Made by a program: the position numbers and the translations under genes
Assembly (NCBI GenBank): GCA_003222555.1
Contig: QHWL01000109.1
Location: 410 to 11,261 of the forward strand
Source of the DNA: Acidobacteriota bacterium
Lineage (GTDB): Bacteria; Acidobacteriota; Vicinamibacteria; Vicinamibacterales; CAVVIG01
Length of the DNA: 10,852 nucleotides
Direction of reading: 5' to 3'
Part shown: one piece after another, positions 6,386-10,852 of the stretch
Layout: each line of letters opens with the position of its first letter
Numbering within the stretch: position 1 is the stretch's first letter
The notes under the pieces: model-generated
Databases searched by the model: none
Told to the model about the DNA's origin: nothing
The model's input: the letters and a program-made list of their open reading frames with translations, nothing else

Positions 6386-6957
6386 GCATTGCGACAATGC
6401 GAGGCGACGGCGGACAGACGAGCCTCATCGGCGGTCGGCGCGTGTCCAAGGGCAGCGGGCGAATAGAGGCTATCGGGACGATCGACGAGCTGGGCGCTCA
6501 GCTTGCGTTCGCACGGGCGATCTGCCCGCACCGGGAGACGGGTGCATTCATGAGGGACGTGCAGCGACAGCTCTTTGCCATCGCCGAGACACTGGCGACC
6601 GAGCCTGCACCGACGGACGCACCTCCATCGCTGGATCGGACACTTGTCGACGCCCTGACGGAGCGCGTCCGTCGAATGGAATCCATCGAGGGCCTGCTGC
6701 TGGACTGGGCCTTACCCGGCGAGGATGCGCCCGCCGCGGCGTGTGAGATGGCGCGCACCACGTGCCGGCGGGCGGAGCGCTCGATCGTGCGCCTGCAGGA
6801 GGCCGGAGAGCCGATCGATCCTTCGGCGCTTGCGTATCTGAACCGTCTGGCGGATGTCTTGTGGCTCATCGGTCGCTTTCTCGAACACGAGTCCAAGGTG
6901 GACGCGCGGCTGCGCCCGAAAGAAGACGGGGGTTTGCGATGGTCGCGCGCATGGTGA
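6382..6957 (+). CDS. pduO: PduO-type ATP:cob(I)alamin adenosyltransferase
   Basis: The enzyme moves the 5'-deoxyadenosyl group of ATP onto Co(I) corrinoid. The N-terminal ATP motif T-x-x-G-D-x-G-x-T-x-L is complete at residues 5-15. It is followed by GGRRVSK and the VDEL-type segment EAIGTIDELGAQLAFAR. The C-terminal half has CRRAER (128-133) and YLNRLADVLWLIGR, with the Arg, Asn and Asp positions that form the active site in PduO and human MMAB. At 191 residues it is the stand-alone catalytic domain. The GTG at 6382 is preferred over the ATG at 6397 because the later start would remove T5 of the ATP motif; GTG also overlaps the btuC stop as GTGA. It overlaps cobT by 19 bases. The LPGEDAP segment differs slightly from the usual LPGG. 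This step lets imported cobinamide enter the CobU/CobS route. Confidence 0.93.
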   Translation: MSIATMRGDGGQTSLIGGRRVSKGSGRIEAIGTIDELGAQLAFARAICPHRETGAFMRDVQRQLFAIAETLATEPAPTDAPPSLDRTLVDALTERVRRMESIEGLLLDWALPGEDAPAAACEMARTTCRRAERSIVRLQEAGEPIDPSALAYLNRLADVLWLIGRFLEHESKVDARLRPKEDGGLRWSRAW

Positions 6958-8057
6958 CCGGCGGCGAGGGAAAGACGGTCGAGGAACTGCACGAGCACTT
7001 GACGCGCGTCATCGCCGGAGTCCGGCCAGTCGATCCGCTGTGCGTGGCGCGCGCACGCGATCGTCTGGACCGCCTAACCAAACCATGCGGGAGCCTTGGA
7101 CGCCTCGAGGAAATCGCCGCCCGGATTTGCGGCATTCAGGCGACAACGCGGCCGAGCGCGACAAAACGTCTCGTCATCGTGTGCGCCGCCGATCACGGCG
7201 TCGCCGTCGAAGGCGTAAGTGCGTACCCTTCCGCCGTCACGCCGCAAATGGTCGCGAATTTCGTGCGTGGCGGCGCCGCGATCAATGCCCTGGCCCGATC
7301 GGTGGGCGCTGACGTGTGGATCGTCGATATCGGCGTCGCTGGCTCGATCCCGGCCAGCGGTGACGCCGCGCAATTGGTCGCGCGGCGCATCCGCGAAGGC
7401 ACGCGGAACATGCTGCGAGAGCCAGCGATGTCAGAGAGCGAGATGCTGCAGGCGATGGCCGTCGGCGTCGAACAGGCCACACGTGCGGCCGACCAAGGGG
7501 TGGAGCTCCTCGGCATCGGCGACATGGGCATTGGCAACACAACGGCGGCGAGCGCGATCACCGCGGCTGTTATGAGGCTGCCGCCGCAGCAGGTCACGGG
7601 ACGTGGCACCGGCGTCGACGAGGCCACGCTAATACGCAAGGTGGACGTCATCGAACGAACCCTCGCCACGCATCGCCCGCGTTCGGATCGCCCGCTCGAG
7701 ATCCTGCAAACCGTCGGCGGCCTCGAGATCGCCGCACTCTGCGGAGTCTGCCTGGGTGGAGCCGCGCGTCGTCTGGTCGTGATGACGGACGGCCTCATTA
7801 CCACCGCCGCCGCGCTGCTGGCTGTGGAACTCTGTCCGGCGGTTTCCGAGTACGTGTTTGCCGCGCACCTCTCCCCAGAACCAGGCCACGCGGTTCAACT
7901 CGAGCGACTCGGGGCGCGTCCGCTGTTGCACCTCGACATGCGGCTCGGCGAAGGCACCGGGGCGGCGCTCGCCATGACCGTGGTAGGAGCCGCATGCGCC
8001 GCGTTCAACGAGATGGCGACGTTTGAATCGGCGGGTGTCTGCGAAGGGCCATGCTGA
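6939..8057 (+). CDS. cobT: Nicotinate-nucleotide--dimethylbenzimidazole phosphoribosyltransferase
   Basis: CobT converts a benzimidazole base and nicotinate mononucleotide into alpha-ribazole phosphate, the lower-ligand half of cobalamin. The 372-residue product has the full set of family blocks: KPCGSLGRLEEIA near the N-terminus, CAADHGVAVEGVSAYPS, FVRGGAAINALAR, EGTRNMLREPAMS, LLGIGDMGIGNTTAASA, TGRGTGVDEATL, TVGGLEIAALCG and HLDMRLGEGTGA. E338 in the last block corresponds to the catalytic Glu317 of Salmonella CobT. The ATG at 6939 follows GGGGG closely; another in-frame ATG at 6951 gives a protein four residues shorter and cannot be excluded. The frame is open further upstream, but that part lies inside the adenosyltransferase gene. 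The last 7 bases overlap cobS. No gene for making dimethylbenzimidazole (bluB) is in the window. Confidence 0.97.
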   Translation: MVARMVTGGEGKTVEELHEHLTRVIAGVRPVDPLCVARARDRLDRLTKPCGSLGRLEEIAARICGIQATTRPSATKRLVIVCAADHGVAVEGVSAYPSAVTPQMVANFVRGGAAINALARSVGADVWIVDIGVAGSIPASGDAAQLVARRIREGTRNMLREPAMSESEMLQAMAVGVEQATRAADQGVELLGIGDMGIGNTTAASAITAAVMRLPPQQVTGRGTGVDEATLIRKVDVIERTLATHRPRSDRPLEILQTVGGLEIAALCGVCLGGAARRLVVMTDGLITTAAALLAVELCPAVSEYVFAAHLSPEPGHAVQLERLGARPLLHLDMRLGEGTGAALAMTVVGAACAAFNEMATFESAGVCEGPC

Positions 8058-8770
8058 CGCGAATCCTCGCAGCGCTGGCGTTACTGACACGTATTCCGGT
8101 TCGCCGCCCCGCGCAAGCGACGCCCTTGCTGCCGGTCATCGGAGCACTCGTTGGCGTCGCGCAAGTGTTCGTCCTTCATCTTCTCGCGCCGTTCCTGCCG
8201 CCGCTTCTGCTCTCGGTCAGCCTTCTTGCCGTGGCAGCCTGTCTGACTGGTGCGCTCCATTTGGACGGGTTGGCGGACACAGCCGATGGGTTTGGGGGCG
8301 GGCACTCACGTGAAGAGACCTTGCGGATCATGCGCGATCCCGCCATCGGTACGTACGGCGCTGTTGCCGTGATGCTCATGCTGATGGCTCGGGCAAGCGC
8401 GCTCAGCACGCTGATTGAACGGCGTGCGGCGGGTCCGTTTTTGTTGCTGGCGCCGGCGCTGAGTCGCTGGACGATGGTGGCGCTCGGCCACGCATTGTCG
8501 TATGCGCGGCCAGAAGACGGCCTCGGATCCCTCGCCGGAACCGTCACTCGCCGTCAGCTCGCGCTCGCGACGGCAATCACAGCCGCCGTGAGCGTCGCCG
8601 CACGAGGCCAGTACGCCATCGCCGCCTGGGGCGCGGCGATCGGCGTGACTGTCATCTGCGGACGGATCTTCGCCCGCCGCTTGGGTGGATTCACCGGGGA
8701 CACGCTTGGCGCGAACAGCGAGCTGACCGAGGCCGCCGTGCTCTTAACCGGTGTCGTGCTGACCCGCTAA
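8051..8770 (+). CDS. cobS: Adenosylcobinamide-GDP ribazoletransferase (cobalamin synthase)
   Basis: CobS is the inner-membrane enzyme that joins adenosylcobinamide-GDP to alpha-ribazole phosphate, giving adenosylcobalamin phosphate. The 239-residue protein begins with the usual ALLTRIPV stretch. Its metal-binding signature is H70-L-D72-G-L-A-D76-T-A-D79-G, followed by FGGGHSREETLRIMRD and AIGTYG. Near the C-terminus is LGGFTGDTLGANSELTE, the second conserved block. The rest is rich in hydrophobic segments. Length is normal for the family. The ATG lies 7 bases inside the end of cobT, and AAGGG at 8044-8048 sits rather close to it, so translational coupling is likely. The product still needs a phosphatase (CobC in enterobacteria), which is not encoded here. 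Confidence 0.97.
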   Translation: MLTRILAALALLTRIPVRRPAQATPLLPVIGALVGVAQVFVLHLLAPFLPPLLLSVSLLAVAACLTGALHLDGLADTADGFGGGHSREETLRIMRDPAIGTYGAVAVMLMLMARASALSTLIERRAAGPFLLLAPALSRWTMVALGHALSYARPEDGLGSLAGTVTRRQLALATAITAAVSVAARGQYAIAAWGAAIGVTVICGRIFARRLGGFTGDTLGANSELTEAAVLLTGVVLTR

Positions 8771-8771
8771 C

Positions 8772-9332
8772 ATGCTGACACTCGTCCTCGGCGGCGCTCG
8801 GAGCGGCAAGAGCCGCTACGCACAGTCCCTCTGCAAGGAAGGGTCGATCGTGTTCATCGCGACGGCCTCGCCGGACGCTGATTCTGAGATGCAGGCCCGC
8901 ATCGCGAAGCACCGTGCCGCGCGTCCCGCCACGTGGATGACGGTCGAGGAACCCGTTCAGGTCGTGGAGGCTGTGACGAGCGCCCAACCCGAACACGCCC
9001 TCGTGATCGTCGACTGCGTCACGGTGTGGCTCTCGAACCTCCTCTGGGAATATCGCGCCATGACCAGCAACGCGGTGGAAGATGTAGTGCTCGCCGCGGT
9101 CGACGCCTTGACCGTGGCCGCTCGTGGCCGGGACGTTATTGCGGTCAGCAACGAGGTCGGGAGTGGAATCGTGCCCGAACATCCCGTCAGCCGGCTGTTT
9201 CGAGATGTGCAAGGGTTCGCGAACCAGCGACTCTCACATGCGGCCGCGCGGGTGGTGCTGGTTGTCGCCGGTCTCCCCGTGATCCTGAAGGATGGTCCGA
9301 CCCGAAGCGAGCGGCGGACCGAAGGGCCGTAG
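8772..9332 (+). CDS. cobU: Bifunctional adenosylcobinamide kinase / adenosylcobinamide-phosphate guanylyltransferase
   Basis: CobU phosphorylates adenosylcobinamide and then transfers GMP to it, producing the substrate of CobS. The 186-residue protein has its nucleotide-binding loop GGARSGKS at residues 7-14. A segment with RIAKHRAARP carries H47, corresponding to the guanylylated His46 of Salmonella CobU. Then come TVEEP, DCVTVWLSNLL and VSNEVGSGIVPEHPVSRLFRD followed by NQRL. The C-terminal strand VVLVVAGLPVILK is also typical. The start lies one base after the cobS stop with no clear Shine-Dalgarno, so it probably depends on coupled translation. It opens with ATGCTGAC, the same eight bases as cobS. 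The last codons (TRSERRTEGP) look like an extension beyond the family core and run into a 13-base tandem repeat that contains the stop codon. It is the last clear gene of the operon. Confidence 0.96.
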   Translation: MLTLVLGGARSGKSRYAQSLCKEGSIVFIATASPDADSEMQARIAKHRAARPATWMTVEEPVQVVEAVTSAQPEHALVIVDCVTVWLSNLLWEYRAMTSNAVEDVVLAAVDALTVAARGRDVIAVSNEVGSGIVPEHPVSRLFRDVQGFANQRLSHAAARVVLVVAGLPVILKDGPTRSERRTEGP

Positions 9333-9352
9333 CGCAGGACCGTAGCGCAGGA
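9327..9352 (+). repeat. 13-base tandem duplication across the cobU stop codon
   Basis: The unit CCGTAGCGCAGGA occurs twice without a gap, at 9327-9339 and 9340-9352, followed by CTTTTT. The first copy contains the cobU stop TAG at 9330-9332. The T-run suggests a terminator, but the repeat is direct rather than inverted and I cannot fold a strong stem next to the Ts. It is most simply a replication-slippage duplication. Confidence 0.7.
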
Positions 9353-9443
9353 CTTTTTGCCCTGCTCACACGCCCAAACTAATTTCGAGTCCAGGGCCAA
9401 CGAACGTTCTGATACAGTCACGCAAGAACCCAGAGGAGGTGTC

Positions 9444-9938
9444 ATGTCTGACAAGTTGAAGGCTTTCGTGGGAATCGGGATCGCTGTGAGCTGGTCCGGC
9501 CTTCTCATCGCGCAAGGCGTGGTGACGCAGCGCAACCTTTCTCTGGCGATGGCGAAGACGATTGCCGAAGCCGCACTCGCGGAATGCAAGGCGAAAGGGT
9601 TCAATACTTCCGCGGCGGTGGTCGACCGCGCCGGCCAGGTGCTCGTGATCATGCGGGACGAGCAGGCGACTGCACAGACAGCCGAAATGGCCCGGCGGAA
9701 GGCTTATACCGCGCGCATGTTTCGAATCACAACGATGGAGTTTCAGAAACGCACGACAGAGGATCCGGCGCGCGCGGCTCAGCGCGATCTTGCGGACATT
9801 CTCGCCCTGAGTGGAGGAGTACCTGTCCAGGTCGGCAACGACACAATCGGAGCTGTCGGCAGTGCGGGTTCCACACTGCAACAGGATGACGCCTGCTCCA
9901 AAGCGGGCGTCGCGAAGGTGGCGGACCTGTTGAAATAA
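9444..9938 (+). CDS. Exported or membrane-anchored GlcG/HbpS-like (DUF336) protein
   Basis: The 164-residue protein has a short charged start, then a hydrophobic segment (about 7-23) that is either a signal peptide ending near LIAQG or a membrane anchor. The rest is a GlcG/HbpS domain: LSLAMAKTIAEAALAECKAKG, then SAAVVDRAGQVLVIMRDEQA, AEMARRKAYTA, and near the end SGGVPVQVGNDTIGAVGSAGS with DDACSKAGVAKV. The same fold forms the C-terminal domain of Salmonella PduO and the haem-responsive HbpS, so tetrapyrrole binding is plausible but not shown by the sequence alone. The start is decided by AGAGGAGGT at 9432-9440 just before the ATG. It lies 111 bases after cobU with its own strong ribosome binding site; whether it is in the cobalamin transcript is uncertain. 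I found no good promoter in the gap. It ends 10 bases from the convergent phosphofructokinase gene. Confidence 0.85.
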   Translation: MSDKLKAFVGIGIAVSWSGLLIAQGVVTQRNLSLAMAKTIAEAALAECKAKGFNTSAAVVDRAGQVLVIMRDEQATAQTAEMARRKAYTARMFRITTMEFQKRTTEDPARAAQRDLADILALSGGVPVQVGNDTIGAVGSAGSTLQQDDACSKAGVAKVADLLK

Positions 9939-9958
9939 TCACGAAGATTCAACCCGGT
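9925..9958. terminator. Weak hairpin between convergent genes
   Basis: ACC (9925-9927) and GTTGAA (9929-9934) pair with TTCAAC (9948-9953) and GGT (9956-9958) across a small internal loop, making a 9-pair interrupted stem. It covers both stop codons of two convergent genes, where a bidirectional terminator is expected. There is no T-run on either side and the loop is long, so support is modest. Confidence 0.25.
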
Positions 9959-10347
9959 CCTCGGCGGCGCGTTTCGGCTCCATCGGGGATCGGCACGCGC
10001 TCTCCCAACTCGTCCATCGCGAGCGGCGGCGGCTCGGCAGCCATCAGGTACTCGAACTCGCGGCGAAACTGTTCCGGCGACACGTGTGCCGTCGCGGCCA
10101 GCTTCGCCAACTCGAGGGAATCCTCGAAGTCGTCGCGGCGCAGGCGGATCATGTACCGGCGTGCAATCGCGTACCGAGTGGACGTGACATCGACCAGACG
10201 GATGCGCGTGCGTCCCGTCTCACTATCGATCATCTGTCCGAACGGCACCGGCACGAAGTGGCCTCCCTGAATCGAGATCATCGCGGCGTTGCCGCCGGCC
10301 ACCAGATACTTGGCCGCGCAATAGCCGAGGTCGCGCGTGTACTCCAT
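9949..10347 (-). CDS. 3' part of frameshifted 6-phosphofructokinase gene
   Basis: This frame gives the C-terminal part of a long-type phosphofructokinase. The open frame continues upstream of the Met at 10347 to about 10398, adding AKNIGYELRCADPIPFD before MEYTRDLGYCAAKYL. GYELRCADPIPFDMEYTRDLG is the conserved region that supplies an Arg to the sugar-phosphate site. It continues with GGNAAMISIQGGHFVPVPF, RIRLVDVTSTRYAIARRYMIRLRRDDFED, and a charged C-terminus. The ATG at 10347 is an internal Met, not a native start. The preceding part of the enzyme lies in another frame (next entry), and one base seems to be missing at about 10396-10410. The gene is convergent with, and functionally unrelated to, the cobalamin operon. 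Confidence 0.8.
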   Translation of the reverse strand: MEYTRDLGYCAAKYLVAGGNAAMISIQGGHFVPVPFGQMIDSETGRTRIRLVDVTSTRYAIARRYMIRLRRDDFEDSLELAKLAATAHVSPEQFRREFEYLMAAEPPPLAMDELGERVPIPDGAETRRRGPG

Positions 10348-10852
10348 GTCGAAGGGAATCGGATCGGCGCAGCGCAGCTCGTAGCCGATGTTCTTGGCCG
10401 CGAGCGCGCAGCGACTTGCGCCTTGAGAATCTCGCCGATATTCACTTCTCCGATGCGGAGGTGGCCGTGAGGGTCGCGTTCGACCTCGCGAAGCCCCTCG
10501 AGATCCTCTGGCGCCACATCGAGGACGACGCCTTCGGCGATGATGGCGACGCCATCGGGCCGGCCGTAGCTCAGGCGCTTGATGATGGCGCCCGCGAGCG
10601 AATCGACGATGGCCTGGACTCGAATCGGCTTGGGGAACTCCTCCGAGGTGAGCGTCAACGTCGCCCCCGCCGCCTTGCCGATACCGAGGGCCAGGTGTCC
10701 CGCCTTACGCCCCATCGCGATCACGAAGTACCACCGCGAGGTCGTCCTCGCGTCAACCATGAGATTTTTGACGATCTCGGCGCCGAAGTGGCGCGCCGTC
10801 TGGTACCCAAAGGTGTCGACGTAGGGCGGCAGATCCAAGTCGTTTTCGATGG
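10278..10852 (-). CDS. Middle part of 6-phosphofructokinase, running off the window (frameshifted)
   Basis: The enzyme phosphorylates fructose 6-phosphate to the 1,6-bisphosphate in glycolysis. At the right edge the frame reads IENDLDLPP, the place of the catalytic TIDND motif, then YVDTFGYQTARHFGAEIVKN. Next comes FVIAMGRKAGHLALGIGKAAG, containing the substrate-binding MGR, then SEEF and LSYGRPDGVAIIAEG. DLEGLREVERDPHGHLRIGEV and NIGEILKAQV follow. After about 10400 the reading becomes non-homologous because of the apparent frameshift, although the frame stays open to 10278. The N-terminus, including the GGD motif, is outside the window, so ATP versus pyrophosphate as donor cannot be settled. 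The family resemblance suggests the pyrophosphate-dependent or related long group. Where the family usually has TIDND, this copy reads IEND. Confidence 0.82.
   Translation of the reverse strand, partial: IENDLDLPPYVDTFGYQTARHFGAEIVKNLMVDARTTSRWYFVIAMGRKAGHLALGIGKAAGATLTLTSEEFPKPIRVQAIVDSLAGAIIKRLSYGRPDGVAIIAEGVVLDVAPEDLEGLREVERDPHGHLRIGEVNIGEILKAQVAARSRPRTSATSCAAPIRFPSTWSTRATSAIARPSIWWPAATPR

Noticed and set aside
6762..6938. Upstream extension of the cobT frame
   Set aside because: It runs inside the adenosyltransferase C-terminus and lacks homology; CobT family sequence begins after the ATG at 6939.
9295..9358. Intrinsic terminator after cobU using the T-run at 9354-9358
   Set aside because: The sequence before the Ts is a direct repeat. 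The only decent stem (GGTCCG with CGGACC at 9295-9320) is over 30 bases from the T-run.

Overview
The window is GC-rich and gene-dense and looks chromosomal. The gene content fits a Gram-negative bacterium, most plausibly an acidobacterium of the Vicinamibacteria type. That placement is an inference from three things: a TonB receptor that begins with a carboxypeptidase-regulatory-like domain, a phosphofructokinase of the long non-E. coli type, and a secreted GYWKNH-motif protein. No sequence search was possible. I see no mobile element, tRNA, rRNA or CRISPR array.

Layout. (1) Positions 125-679 encode a small exported protein of unknown function, followed by a strong hairpin terminator. (2) Positions about 884-1356 form a long regulatory leader: a promoter candidate, a well-conserved cobalamin riboswitch aptamer (925-1107), a second hairpin, and a long helix that buries the ribosome binding site and the first base of the start codon of the next gene. 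(3) Positions 1356-9332 are one tightly packed plus-strand cobalamin operon: an outer-membrane TonB-dependent receptor (split by an apparent one-base loss), a BtuF-type corrinoid-binding protein, a phytanoyl-CoA-dioxygenase-like Fe(II)/2-oxoglutarate oxygenase, a BtuC-type permease, a PduO-type adenosyltransferase, CobT, CobS and CobU. Most junctions overlap or are a few bases apart. (4) Positions 9444-9938 encode an exported GlcG/HbpS/PduO-C-like protein. (5) Convergent on the minus strand and running off the right edge is a 6-phosphofructokinase gene, also broken by an apparent one-base loss.

How the parts work together. A corrinoid (cobalamin or incomplete cobinamide) would cross the outer membrane through the receptor, be caught by BtuF and pass through BtuC. 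It would then be adenosylated by the PduO-type enzyme. CobU activates it to the GDP form, and CobS joins it to the alpha-ribazole phosphate made by CobT. This is a take-up-and-finish salvage cassette rather than de novo synthesis. BtuD (the importer ATPase), CbiB and the CobC phosphatase are not in the window. The riboswitch should shut the operon down when adenosylcobalamin is plentiful, probably by occluding translation of the receptor.

The most novel element is the oxygenase inserted between btuF and btuC. It has an intact HxD...H metal triad and a suitably placed 2-oxoglutarate arginine, and it overlaps both neighbours, so it looks like a working part of corrinoid handling with no role known to me.
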